DNA of 21,671 nt from Lachnoclostridium sp. UBA7122 (GCA_002493085.1 DKXQ01000258.1:3119-24789), one strand, 5' to 3'; shown: positions 7,469 through 15,796, counted from the first letter of the stretch. Program-made: numbers and translations. The notes: generated by a model not told the origin, from the letters alone.

Positions 7469-8569
7469 ATGGAATTAGAACATATACATTATGTATACTG
7501 GCTGTCATGCATAAATGGCATAGGCAGTGTTAAAAGAGGCAGGCTTCTTGAATATTTTGGAAGTGAAGAGGAAATTTTTGGCGCATCTAAAGAACTGCTT
7601 TCAAAAGTCCGCAGCATAGGCACAAAGGATATCGCAGGCATTGTATCAGGGAGGGACAAGGCAGCTATACAGGAAAGTTATGGGAAAATGCTTTCAAAGG
7701 GCATACAGTTTACTTATAAAGGACATGATATTTATCCAGAAAAACTGTACAATATTTATAATGCTCCTTATTGTCTTTTTTATAAAGGTTCTCTTCCTGA
7801 TAACAGTAAAAAGTCAGTAGCTGTAGTTGGTGCAAGAAATGTGTCTTACAGTGGCAGTGTTATTGCCAGCCAGATGGGAAGGCAGCTTGCAGAAAATGGC
7901 GTACAGGTGGCCAGCGGGCTTGCAAGAGGAGTTGATGCCAGTGCACAAAAAGGTTCGCTGTCAATAGCCGGGAACAGGACATTTGCTGTAATGGGATGTG
8001 GTGTAGATATATGTTATCCAAGACAAAATATAGAAACATATATGCTTATACAGGAGAATGGCGGCATAATTTCGGAGTATCCTCCAGGCATGCCGCCTGT
8101 TGCTGGGAATTTTCCTATGCGCAACAGAATAATAAGTGGAATTTCAGATTGTATACTTGTAATTGAAGCAGGTGAAAAAAGTGGTTCGCTTATAACAGCA
8201 GCATATGGCGCAGAACAGGGCAAGGATATATTAGTTGTGCCCGGAGATATTGGCAATAAGTTATATTATGGAAGCAACCAGCTTATAAAAGATGGTGCTG
8301 CACTGGTGACAAATATAAATGATATAATGGATGCGCTTGGCGTATTTTATGATTGCAGCATAAAAGACAGAAAAGAAAAAATAAATGTTAATCTTGCATT
8401 GAAAGAAAAAATAGTGTATGCTAATCTGGGCTTGAATCCTGCCCATGTGTCAGAGATAGCTGCGAAGTCGGGACTTGATATTAAAAAGACCATGGAAGTG
8501 CTTATAGGCCTGGAATTAAAGCATTTAGTATGCATGGCAGGTAATAACTACTATGCACTAAAAATATAA
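7469..8569 (+). CDS. dprA: DNA-processing protein DprA
   Basis: DprA binds incoming single-stranded DNA and loads RecA during transformation. The 366 residues match the family. An N-terminal helix-hairpin-like region (about 1-80) is followed by the Rossmann-fold domain: VAVVGARNVSYSG (117-129), SGLARGVDASAQKG (149-162), GCGVDICYPRQN, NFPMRNRIISG (214-224), GEKSGSLITA (235-244) and VVPG (256-259). A C-terminal winged-helix segment spans about 300-366. The ATG lies two bases after the yifB stop codon, so translation is probably coupled. No other competence genes are in the window, so transformation ability is unproven. Confidence 0.96.
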   Translation: MELEHIHYVYWLSCINGIGSVKRGRLLEYFGSEEEIFGASKELLSKVRSIGTKDIAGIVSGRDKAAIQESYGKMLSKGIQFTYKGHDIYPEKLYNIYNAPYCLFYKGSLPDNSKKSVAVVGARNVSYSGSVIASQMGRQLAENGVQVASGLARGVDASAQKGSLSIAGNRTFAVMGCGVDICYPRQNIETYMLIQENGGIISEYPPGMPPVAGNFPMRNRIISGISDCILVIEAGEKSGSLITAAYGAEQGKDILVVPGDIGNKLYYGSNQLIKDGAALVTNINDIMDALGVFYDCSIKDRKEKINVNLALKEKIVYANLGLNPAHVSEIAAKSGLDIKKTMEVLIGLELKHLVCMAGNNYYALKI

Positions 8570-8599
8570 GTTATACCAGATTGAAAGGAAGGAAGCAGC

Positions 8600-10687
8600 A
8601 TGGCAAGGAATCTTGTAATTGTGGAATCTCCATCAAAGGCAACAACGATAAAAAAGTTTTTAGGCAGTTCTTATGAAGTTGTTGCATCTAATGGACATGT
8701 AAGGGATTTGCCAAAAAGCCAGCTAGGTATAGACATTGAGAATGGTTTTGAACCTAAATATATTACAATACGCGGAAAGGGTGAGCTTCTTGCAAAACTC
8801 CGTAAAGAAGTAAAAAAAGCTGACAGGGTATATCTTGCAACTGACCCGGACCGGGAGGGGGAAGCTATCTCATGGCATTTGTTAAAAGCGCTTAAGCTGG
8901 ATGGAAAAAATACCAGCCGTGTAACATTTAATGAAATTACGAAAAATGCAGTCCAGCAGTCATTTAAAAATGCACGTGCAATAGACATGGATCTTGTAGA
9001 TGCACAGCAGGCAAGAAGGGTCTTAGACAGGATGGTTGGATACCAGATAAGCCCGGTACTCTGGGCTAAAGTAAAGAGAGGTTTAAGTGCAGGACGTGTA
9101 CAGTCTGTTGCACTCAGGATAATAGCTGACAGGGAAGAAGAGATAAATGCATTTATACCAAGGGAATACTGGACACTTTCAGGTGAATTTATACCTGAAG
9201 GTGATAAAAAGCCGGTTATAGCAGACTTTTATGGAACATTGGATAAAAAAATATCTATAGAATCCAGGGAACAGGCAGAAAAGATAATATCCGAAGCAAA
9301 GAAATCAAAGTTTAAAATTTCTGATGTCAAAGTTTCAAACCGCACTAAAAAAAGCCCTTTGCCATTTACTACAAGCACGCTCCAGCAGGAGGCAGCAAGA
9401 AGCCTTAATTTTGCAACACAAAAGACTATGAGGATTGCACAGGGGCTTTATGAAGGACAGAAAATTAAGGGGCATGGAACTATAGGGCTTATAACATATC
9501 TGCGTACAGATTCAACACGTATCTCAGAGGAAGCACAGAAAAGTGCAGCAGAATATATAGAAGAAAACTATGGCAAGGAGTATCTTGCAAGTGGTAGTGC
9601 AGCCAAAAAGAAAGCTGGCAAAAAGATACAGGATGCACACGAAGCAATAAGGCCTGCATATATAGGACTGACACCCGCACAGGTAAAAGACTCACTGCCA
9701 AGGGACCACTTCAGGCTTTACCAGCTTATATGGAAAAGGTTTATGGCAAGCCAGATGGCTCCTGCAAAATATGAAACTACATCTGTAAAGATAGATTCAG
9801 ATAAATACAGGTTTACGGCTGCTTCTTCTAAAATAGTGTTCCAGGGGTATTTAAGTATCTACCAGACAGAAGATGATAAAATGGAAAAGAAAAACCTGCC
9901 AAAAAAACTTGTCAAAGACACTGCTATGGATTTAGACAGGCTTGAAAAGAAACAGCACTTTACACAGCCGCCGGCACACTTTACAGAAGCTGCCCTTGTC
10001 AAAACACTTGAAGAACTTGGCATAGGCCGTCCAAGCACATATGCACCTACTATTTCAACAATTATTAACAGGCATTATGTTGCAAAAGAACAGAAGAATC
10101 TATATATAACAGAACTTGGGGAAGTAGTTAACAGCATTATGAAAAAATCATTTGCAAGTATTGTAGATGTAAACTTTACAGCATATATGGAAGGGCTTCT
10201 TGACAGGGTTGAAGATGGTTCTGTCCGCTGGAAGACAGTGGTGGAAAACTTCTATCCAGATTTGCATGAAGCTGTTTCTGTTGCACAAAAAGAACTTGAA
10301 GAAGTAAAAATAGAGGATGAAGTTACAGATGTAATTTGTGAAGAATGTGGAAAAAATATGGTAGTCAAGTTCGGGCCACATGGCAAATTCCTCGCATGTC
10401 CCGGATTTCCTGACTGCCGTAATACTAAGCCATATTATGAGAAGGCTGGTGTGGCATGTCCGAAGTGCGGGCAGGATATAGTTATAAAGAAAACCAAGAA
10501 GGGCAGACGCTATTATGGATGTTCCGGATATCCTGGCTGTGACTTTATGTCATGGCAGAAGCCTTCAACAGAAAAGTGCCCTGCCTGTGGCGGGCCTATG
10601 GTTGAAAAAGGTAATAAAATTGCATGTATGGATAACCAGTGCGGCTTTATAAAAGCCATGCCAGAAAACGGGTTTTGTATGCCATAA
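8600..10687 (+). CDS. topA: DNA topoisomerase I (type IA)
   Basis: This enzyme relaxes negative supercoils by cutting one strand. The Toprim domain carries VIVESPSKA (7-15) and the metal site TDPDREGEAISWH (81-93). The catalytic tyrosine is Tyr300 in GLITYLRTDSTR. HEAIRP (347-352) and GIGRPSTYA (474-482) are conserved. The C-terminus has three zinc-ribbon modules with cysteines 580/583/600/606, 620/623/641/647 and 660/663/676/681. The length of 695 residues is normal for Firmicutes. GAAAGGAAGG precedes the ATG. It is the last gene of the yifB operon; no T-rich terminator is evident in the first 20 bases after it. Confidence 0.98.
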   Translation: MARNLVIVESPSKATTIKKFLGSSYEVVASNGHVRDLPKSQLGIDIENGFEPKYITIRGKGELLAKLRKEVKKADRVYLATDPDREGEAISWHLLKALKLDGKNTSRVTFNEITKNAVQQSFKNARAIDMDLVDAQQARRVLDRMVGYQISPVLWAKVKRGLSAGRVQSVALRIIADREEEINAFIPREYWTLSGEFIPEGDKKPVIADFYGTLDKKISIESREQAEKIISEAKKSKFKISDVKVSNRTKKSPLPFTTSTLQQEAARSLNFATQKTMRIAQGLYEGQKIKGHGTIGLITYLRTDSTRISEEAQKSAAEYIEENYGKEYLASGSAAKKKAGKKIQDAHEAIRPAYIGLTPAQVKDSLPRDHFRLYQLIWKRFMASQMAPAKYETTSVKIDSDKYRFTAASSKIVFQGYLSIYQTEDDKMEKKNLPKKLVKDTAMDLDRLEKKQHFTQPPAHFTEAALVKTLEELGIGRPSTYAPTISTIINRHYVAKEQKNLYITELGEVVNSIMKKSFASIVDVNFTAYMEGLLDRVEDGSVRWKTVVENFYPDLHEAVSVAQKELEEVKIEDEVTDVICEECGKNMVVKFGPHGKFLACPGFPDCRNTKPYYEKAGVACPKCGQDIVIKKTKKGRRYYGCSGYPGCDFMSWQKPSTEKCPACGGPMVEKGNKIACMDNQCGFIKAMPENGFCMP

Positions 10688-10708
10688 CATTCCAAAAGAA
10701 AGAAAACA

Positions 10709-10764
10709 GCGTGATTACATGACGTTAAAAGGTGATTTTGTTACATTATCAGGTGAATTTGTGA
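10709..10764 (+). promoter_or_regulatory. Three direct-repeat boxes at 21-bp phase
   Basis: GTGATT (10711-10716), GTGATT (10732-10737) and GTGAAT (10753-10758) are each exactly 21 bp apart, that is two helical turns, so they face the same side of the DNA. Boxes two and three match over 12 of 14 bases (AGGTGATTTTGTTA against AGGTGAATTTGTGA). Box one is weaker (8 of 14). They lie upstream of the -35, where an activator would bind. Confidence 0.5.
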
Positions 10765-10782
10765 AAAATATGATTTTTACTC

Positions 10783-10811
10783 TTGTAATTTTTCGTCAAT
10801 GTATTTATAAT
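10783..10811 (+). promoter_or_regulatory. Sigma-A promoter of the flagellar operon
   Basis: TTGTAA (10783-10788) and a perfect TATAAT (10806-10811) are 17 bp apart. The predicted start near 10818 gives an untranslated leader of about 200 nt before flgB. No sigma-28 type promoter is seen in this gap. Confidence 0.7.
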
Positions 10812-10882
10812 TAAATGTGTATGATTATAGCATGGGGTGGTATGCGTGAAAAATTATATATTATTACCTATTTAGATGTATG

Positions 10883-10984
10883 TCAGATGTAATTTATTAT
10901 AAGATATAATTTTGCATCTGGCACGGCCACCAGTGTCCTGCACAGATGCAGGCTGGCTTAATCTGCTGCAGCAATACTGGTGGC
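10883..10984 (+). ncRNA. Candidate cis-regulatory RNA with competing stems before flgB
   Basis: Stem I: 10883-10892 pairs with 10912-10921 (two G-U pairs). Stem II: 10926-10936 pairs with 10974-10984 (nine perfect Watson-Crick pairs, then one G-U and one A-U). Inside it a hairpin forms from CCTGCA (10937-10942) and TGCAGG (10947-10952). An exclusive alternative is TGCATCTG (10913-10920) with CAGATGCA (10943-10950), a perfect 8-bp stem that would break stem I and the inner hairpin. The order a-b-a'-b' would also allow a pseudoknot. No T-tract follows, so any effect is more likely on translation, processing or stability than on termination. I do not recognise a known riboswitch class. Confidence 0.45.
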
Positions 10985-11017
10985 ATTATTGAATAAGGTG
11001 GAGAGGAGAAATACTAT

Positions 11018-11407
11018 ATGGTATCGACAGGAGCATTTAACTATATTAATGTACTTGAAAAGGCATGTGATGCCGGCTGGATGAGAAATGCCGCCATATC
11101 TAATAATATTGCAAATGTGGATACGCCTGGATACAAGCGTAAAGATGTCAGTTTTGAAGTGTATCTGCAAGCTGCAGTAGCTGGTGGAAGTTCACTTGAT
11201 GACGAAATTGCAGGGGTTGATTTAGAGGCGCTTACAGGCACAACTTATACAGATTATGGGCAGGCTGACTACAGGCTTGACGGAAATAATGTTGATATTG
11301 ATACAGAAAATGTTGAGCTTGCTAAAAACCAGATGAAGTATTATACAATGCTTGATTCCATTACACAGGAGTTTACAAGGCTTAAAAGTGTTTTGAAGAC
11401 AAGCTGA
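11018..11407 (+). CDS. flgB: Flagellar basal-body rod protein FlgB
   Basis: FlgB is a proximal rod subunit of the flagellar basal body, exported by the type III system. The 129 residues match the family. The rod-protein signature NNIANVDTPGYKRKDVSFE is at residues 29-47, and the C-terminal helix (about 95-129) carries the pattern ELAKNQMKYYTMLDSI shared by axial proteins. The ATG is preceded by AGAGGAGAA. It is the first gene of the operon and carries the structured leader described above. Confidence 0.96.
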   Translation: MVSTGAFNYINVLEKACDAGWMRNAAISNNIANVDTPGYKRKDVSFEVYLQAAVAGGSSLDDEIAGVDLEALTGTTYTDYGQADYRLDGNNVDIDTENVELAKNQMKYYTMLDSITQEFTRLKSVLKTS

Positions 11408-11424
11408 CAGGAGGGTAGTAAATT

Positions 11425-11865
11425 ATGAGTGTTTTTTCTGCTATGGATATATGTGCTACGGGTATGACAGCACAGAGAACAAGGCTGGACATTATTTCAC
11501 AAAACATTGCCAATGTCAATACGACAAGGGACGGCAATGGTGATACATATATGAGAAAGTCGGTAATATTTGAAGAAAAGTCATACATTTCTTTTGACGA
11601 CGCCCTTATTAATGCCACAGGGTATATAGGCAAGGGTGTCAAGATATCAAGAATTTTTGAAGATAATGAAACTGAAGGACGTCTTGTGTATGACCCATCC
11701 CATCCAGATGCCAATGAAAAAGGATATGTCCTTTATCCCAATGTAAATACAGTTACGGAAATGACTGACATGATTGATGCAAGCCGCTCTTATGAAGCCA
11801 ATGTAACAGCGTTTAATGCATCAAAAAATATGTCGCTTAAGGCACTTGACATAGGCAGGTCATAA
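11425..11865 (+). CDS. flgC: Flagellar basal-body rod protein FlgC
   Basis: FlgC is a proximal rod protein that stacks with FlgB. It has 146 residues. The N-terminal motif is MTAQRTRLDIISQNIANVNTT (residues 14-34). The usual C-terminal coiled part is EMTDMIDASRSYEANVTAFNASKNM. Between them lies PNVNTVTEM, the conserved PNVN/VEEM-type stretch. AGGAGGG lies before the ATG. It starts 17 bases after flgB. Confidence 0.96.
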   Translation: MSVFSAMDICATGMTAQRTRLDIISQNIANVNTTRDGNGDTYMRKSVIFEEKSYISFDDALINATGYIGKGVKISRIFEDNETEGRLVYDPSHPDANEKGYVLYPNVNTVTEMTDMIDASRSYEANVTAFNASKNMSLKALDIGRS

Positions 11866-11919
11866 TCTGTTATTTGTATACCAGTTTTACAAAATAAAAA
11901 ATAGAGATGGAGGATAGAT

Positions 11920-12264
11920 ATGGATTCATTGGTTTCAGGTGTGGATTTTGACAGTTATTTTCAGGCGCAGATGCCTAAAGTTACATCTGTTTTTGCAGAT
12001 GGCAGTGACCCTTTAATAACTGGTACAGAAGAAAAAAGCGCTTTTTCAACAGTATTTGATTCAGCTGTAAATATGATACAGGAAGCAAATGCATATAGCA
12101 ATGCAGCAGAAGAAGAAGAGATAAAGTTTGCCCTTGGGGAAACAGACAGCATACATGACCTTCAGATAGCACAGCAAAAAGCAAATGTGTCGCTCCAGTA
12201 TACAGTTGCAGTCAGGGATGCCTTTATAAGCGCATATAAGGAGATTATGAATCTCCAGATATAG
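11920..12264 (+). CDS. fliE: Flagellar hook-basal body complex protein FliE
   Basis: FliE joins the MS ring to the rod and is the first axial protein exported. It has 114 residues. The C-terminal half carries the family pattern with a long helix: DLQIAQQKANVSLQYTVAVRDAFISAYKEIMNLQI. The N-terminus is variable, as usual. GATGGAGGAT precedes the ATG. The position between flgC and fliF is the standard order. The 54-base gap after flgC shows nothing but the ribosome site. Confidence 0.95.
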   Translation: MDSLVSGVDFDSYFQAQMPKVTSVFADGSDPLITGTEEKSAFSTVFDSAVNMIQEANAYSNAAEEEEIKFALGETDSIHDLQIAQQKANVSLQYTVAVRDAFISAYKEIMNLQI

Positions 12265-12301
12265 AATAAAAATATATAACCGTTATTAGGGGAGCCGGAT
12301 T

Positions 12302-13927
12302 ATGCAAGAGAGAATTAAGGAGATTCCAAACAAGTTTAAGGAGTTTTGGGGCAGATACACAGGTAAACAAAAAACTATAATAATATCTGTAATATGTGCA
12401 GTGCTTTTGTTGATAGGGCTGGCTGCATGGTTTATTTCCAGACCAAAATGGACACAGTTCCAGACGTTTGAAAATCTTGATGATGCCAATGCAATGGTTA
12501 CTGCACTTAACGATGCAGGCATAAAATATAAAGCATCTGACAATGGCCTGACACTTTATGTAAAAGATGGTGATATGACCAATGCACTGTATACTATGAG
12601 TGACAATGGTCTTGTTGACAGAGGTTATACATGGGATAAAGCATTTGACAATTCAATGTCTACTACAGAAAATGAAAAGAGCCAGAAGAGAATACTTGCA
12701 TTACAGTCCCAGATTAAACAGAGTATTATAAAATATTCATTTATAGATGATGCCAATATATTTATAGATGTCCCGGAGACATCATATAAAGTTCTTGAAG
12801 ATTCAGACAGTACTGCAACATCTATTACAGCGATGATTAAAGTTGCAGATTCCAACAGGGATGTGGTTACTTCCGAAATGGCTGAGGCGCTTGCATACTG
12901 GCTTGCCAATGCAGTTGGCACAGATACAGGGCATGTAATTATCAACGACTTTGATGGCAATGCCATTTTCAATGGTGCACTTGATGATGGTCTTGGCGGT
13001 ACACTTGTAGGCGGCAGTTCAGAATATGTTGACAAGCTTCGGAACACAATGGCCGAGAATGTACGTAAACTGCTTTTAAAATGTAATTTTGATGATATAG
13101 AAGTTGGTACACAGGGAATACAGTTTGATATGAGAAAAGTTGATTCCCTTAGCAAGACATATTCAGTTGCTGATGGAAGGGAGTATGGTTATCCTACCAA
13201 CCTTTATACATATTCATCACAAGGGGCTACAGGTGTAGCAGGAGAACCAGGCACACAGTCTAATAATGATGATACAGACTATGTATTCAACTATGGCAAG
13301 GATACATCATCTACAATAGATGTTGAAAAGCTTACAGGTCTTCTTACTAATGAAACTATTGAAAATATTAAACAAGAAAAGCCCACAGTGCAGATTGGTG
13401 ATTCTTCAATCGGAATAGTGGCAACACGGTTTGTTATATATGATGAGGAACGTCTTGAAAATGATGGCACTCTGGACAACATGACATTTGAAGAATTTAT
13501 TGCACAGAATGATGCACCAGTAGCTACAGAAGTAGAAGACAGGGTGCTTGACCTTATTTCAGCAGCAACAGGCATAAACACAGAAAACATAAATATTGTA
13601 ACATATGACGTGCCAAAGTTTGTAGAAAAGGTAGAGACTTCAAGGGGAATATCAGATTACCTTATGATAATCCTTGCGGTGCTTATTATTGCGCTGCTTA
13701 TATTTGTTGTACTCCGTGGCACAGCACCTTTAAGGGTAACAGAGGACGAGGAGCCGGAACTTTCAGTGGAACAGCTTTTAGCTACAACGAAAGAGAACCA
13801 GTCACTTGATGATATTGAGTTCAGTGAAAAGTCTGAGACAAGAAAGATGATAGAGAAGTTTGTTGATGAAAACCCAGAAGCTGTGGCACAGCTTTTGAGA
13901 AACTGGCTGAATGAAGACTGGGATTAA
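12302..13927 (+). CDS. fliF: Flagellar MS-ring protein FliF
   Basis: FliF forms the membrane MS ring that holds the rod and the export gate. It has 541 residues. One transmembrane helix lies near the N-terminus (about 25-45) and one near the C-terminus (about 454-471). The YscJ-type periplasmic-facing ring domain (about 45-220) includes NLDDANAMVTALNDAGIKY and the conserved EKSQKRILALQSQIKQSI stretch. The C-terminal tail MIEKFVDENPEAVAQLLRNWLNED is the FliG-binding helix, well conserved. Ribosome site: GGGGAG. Confidence 0.97.
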   Translation: MQERIKEIPNKFKEFWGRYTGKQKTIIISVICAVLLLIGLAAWFISRPKWTQFQTFENLDDANAMVTALNDAGIKYKASDNGLTLYVKDGDMTNALYTMSDNGLVDRGYTWDKAFDNSMSTTENEKSQKRILALQSQIKQSIIKYSFIDDANIFIDVPETSYKVLEDSDSTATSITAMIKVADSNRDVVTSEMAEALAYWLANAVGTDTGHVIINDFDGNAIFNGALDDGLGGTLVGGSSEYVDKLRNTMAENVRKLLLKCNFDDIEVGTQGIQFDMRKVDSLSKTYSVADGREYGYPTNLYTYSSQGATGVAGEPGTQSNNDDTDYVFNYGKDTSSTIDVEKLTGLLTNETIENIKQEKPTVQIGDSSIGIVATRFVIYDEERLENDGTLDNMTFEEFIAQNDAPVATEVEDRVLDLISAATGINTENINIVTYDVPKFVEKVETSRGISDYLMIILAVLIIALLIFVVLRGTAPLRVTEDEEPELSVEQLLATTKENQSLDDIEFSEKSETRKMIEKFVDENPEAVAQLLRNWLNEDWD

Positions 13928-13950
13928 AAAAAAAGAAAGCGGGGACAAAC

Positions 13951-14958
13951 ATGGCTAAGGAAAGCATTACTGGTGTGCAAAAAGCAGCAATACTGCTTAT
14001 TGCCCTGGGACCTGATAAATCTGCCAATGTATTTAAACATTTAAAAGAAGATGAAATAGAGCAGCTTACGCTTGAAATTGCCAATACAAGAAGTGTATCT
14101 CCATCAGTTAAAGATTCAATATTAGATGAATTTTATGAAGTCTGCCTTGCACAGCAGTATATTGCTGAAGGCGGCATTACATATGCCAAAGATTTGCTGG
14201 AAAAAGCACTTGGCGCAGAACGTGCAAAAGATGTTATCGGCAAGCTTACTGCATCACTGCAGGTAAGGCCATTTGAGTTTGTACGCAAGACGGATGCTTC
14301 ACAGCTTCTTAACTTTATACAGGATGAGCATCCTCAGACGATTGCACTGATATTGTCATATCTGTCATCAGGCCAGGCAGCAGCTATCGTCTCAGCACTT
14401 GCACCAGAGAAGCAGACAGATGTTGCAAAGCGCATAGCACAGATGGACAGGACTTCCCCAGACGTAATAAAAGAGGTGGAAAAAGTATTGGAACAGAAGC
14501 TTTCTTCTCTTGTAAACCAGGATTACACAATTGTCGGTGGTGTGGATTCTATCGTAGATATCCTGAATACGGTAGACCGTGGTACAGAGAAGCATATTAT
14601 GGAAAGCCTTGAAATCGAAGACCCTGAACTTGCAGATGAAATCCGCAAGAAGATGTTCGTATTCGAGGATATTCTTTCACTCGACGACAGGTCTGTGCAG
14701 CGTGTACTGCGTGAAGTAGATAATAATGAACTTGCAGTTGCGCTTAAAGGCTCTAATGAAGAAGTACAAAACCTTATATTCCATAACCTTTCAAAGCGTC
14801 TTGCTACAATGATAAAGGAAGATATGGACTTTATGGGACCTGTGCGTCTTAAAGATGTTGAAGAGGCACAGCAAAAAATTGTAAATATCATACGTAAACT
14901 CGAAGACTCAGCTGAGATTATTATATCAAGAGGCGGAGGTGACGAGATAGTTGTCTAA
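13951..14958 (+). CDS. fliG: Flagellar motor switch protein FliG
   Basis: FliG is the rotor protein on which the stator acts to make torque. It has 335 residues, the normal length. The N-terminal domain (GVQKAAILLIALGPDKSANVFKHL) binds FliF. The middle domain has the EHPQT motif (126-130). The C-terminal domain has MFVFEDILSLDDRSVQRVLREVD, the charged torque helix region. FliG ends in SRGGGDEIVV, and its last codons contain the ribosome site for fliH, which it overlaps by 8 bases. Confidence 0.97.
   Translation: MAKESITGVQKAAILLIALGPDKSANVFKHLKEDEIEQLTLEIANTRSVSPSVKDSILDEFYEVCLAQQYIAEGGITYAKDLLEKALGAERAKDVIGKLTASLQVRPFEFVRKTDASQLLNFIQDEHPQTIALILSYLSSGQAAAIVSALAPEKQTDVAKRIAQMDRTSPDVIKEVEKVLEQKLSSLVNQDYTIVGGVDSIVDILNTVDRGTEKHIMESLEIEDPELADEIRKKMFVFEDILSLDDRSVQRVLREVDNNELAVALKGSNEEVQNLIFHNLSKRLATMIKEDMDFMGPVRLKDVEEAQQKIVNIIRKLEDSAEIIISRGGGDEIVV
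14935..14953 (+). promoter_or_regulatory. Strong ribosome site that sets a TTG start for fliH
   Basis: GGAGGTGA (14935-14942), a perfect Shine-Dalgarno run inside the end of fliG, is followed eight bases later by TTG (14951-14953). No ATG fits this site, so fliH probably starts at TTG, which could lower its output relative to FliG and FliI. Confidence 0.75.
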
Positions 14959-15796
14959 TCTTATAAAATCTGTCTATTTCACGAATGTAAATGAAGGCGA
15001 AAAGTGCATAATTGATTCAGACAGCCGCATAGAAGAATTTATACCTGGGATATATTCACAGCCTGGCATGGAGGGAGAGCCTGGGGCTTTCCAGTTCAGG
15101 CAGCTTTCTGACATAGCAGGGGATGCCAGTGATGGCCAGTTTACAGAGGGCATGAATATTATAAGCATGGAAGATGTCCTTGATGAAGAGCGGCAGAAGC
15201 TTTCAGAAGAAACTGAAATAATGAGCGGGGAAATCCTTAATGAAGCACAGGCACAGGCTGATGAAATAATTGCAAAAGCCAATATTGCCGCAGAAAATAT
15301 TAGAAACCAGGCGTATGAGGCAGGCCTTGCACAGGGCATTGAAGAAGGAAAAAAACAGGGAGCTGTGCTTCTTGAAGAAAAACGGAAAGCACTGGCAGAG
15401 GATTATAACAACAGATTAAGAAAGCTCGAAGCACAGGAAAAAGAACTTGAACCACATTTTGCATCTATTATAGCAGGGCTTGTAGAAAAGCTTACAGGTG
15501 TTATATGTGAAAATAAAAAAGATGTTATAGTACATCTTATAAATAAAGCCCTTAAAAATCTTGAAAAGACAAACAGGATAGTGCTGCGTGTTTCAAGGGA
15601 TGATATAGCAGTTGTATCATCAAAACGCAATGAACTTATGAAAGGCATAAAAGAAGGGACAGAATTTGAGATAATAGAAGATGTGGGACTTGTGTCAAAC
15701 CAGTGCATAATAGAGACTGACAATAAAATTGTTGACTGCAGTCTTGATGCACAGCTTGACAACCTCCGCAAACAGATAAAGATGATTACAATGTAG
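14951..15796 (+). CDS. fliH: Flagellar assembly protein FliH
   Basis: FliH holds the FliI ATPase in a regulatory complex and guides it to the export gate. The 281 residues start MSNLIKSVYF, as in Firmicutes FliH. The middle (about 80-160) is a long charged, Ala- and Gln-rich coiled coil with glycine-spaced motifs such as AGLAQGIEEGKKQG. The C-terminal globular part binds FliI (VSRDD, FEIIEDVGLVSNQCIIET). The start codon is TTG, overlapping fliG, and is supported by a strong ribosome site. The family is assigned from context as well as sequence. Confidence 0.9.
   Translation: MSNLIKSVYFTNVNEGEKCIIDSDSRIEEFIPGIYSQPGMEGEPGAFQFRQLSDIAGDASDGQFTEGMNIISMEDVLDEERQKLSEETEIMSGEILNEAQAQADEIIAKANIAAENIRNQAYEAGLAQGIEEGKKQGAVLLEEKRKALAEDYNNRLRKLEAQEKELEPHFASIIAGLVEKLTGVICENKKDVIVHLINKALKNLEKTNRIVLRVSRDDIAVVSSKRNELMKGIKEGTEFEIIEDVGLVSNQCIIETDNKIVDCSLDAQLDNLRKQIKMITM

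Larger units (their letters stand above)
10688..11017 (+). promoter_or_regulatory. Control region and structured leader of the flagellar operon
   Basis: This 330-bp gap holds no normal gene. From left to right there are three phased GTGAWT boxes (10709-10764), a sigma-A promoter (10783-10811), a predicted leader of about 200 nt with two tiny possible ORFs, competing inverted repeats (10883-10984) and the flgB ribosome site AGAGGAGAA (11002-11010). In B. subtilis the gene before flgB is codY; no codY remnant is visible here. The parts are listed separately. Confidence 0.6.

Noticed and set aside
10881..10910. A second TATAAT (10905-10910) as a promoter closer to flgB
   Set aside because: No acceptable -35 lies 16-18 bp upstream (TGTCAG at best) and no TG extension is present. 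It lies in the loop of stem I. A start there cannot be fully excluded, and it would remove the first arm of the switch from the RNA.
10883..10984. Leader structure as a known c-di-GMP riboswitch
   Set aside because: The conserved GEMM-I features (CACGCACAGGGCAAACC-like core and GNRA tetraloop-receptor pair) are absent, and I could not match the c-di-GMP-II core.
10926..11000. Stem II as an intrinsic terminator or attenuator
   Set aside because: The bases after it (ATTATTGAATAAGG) hold no run of T.
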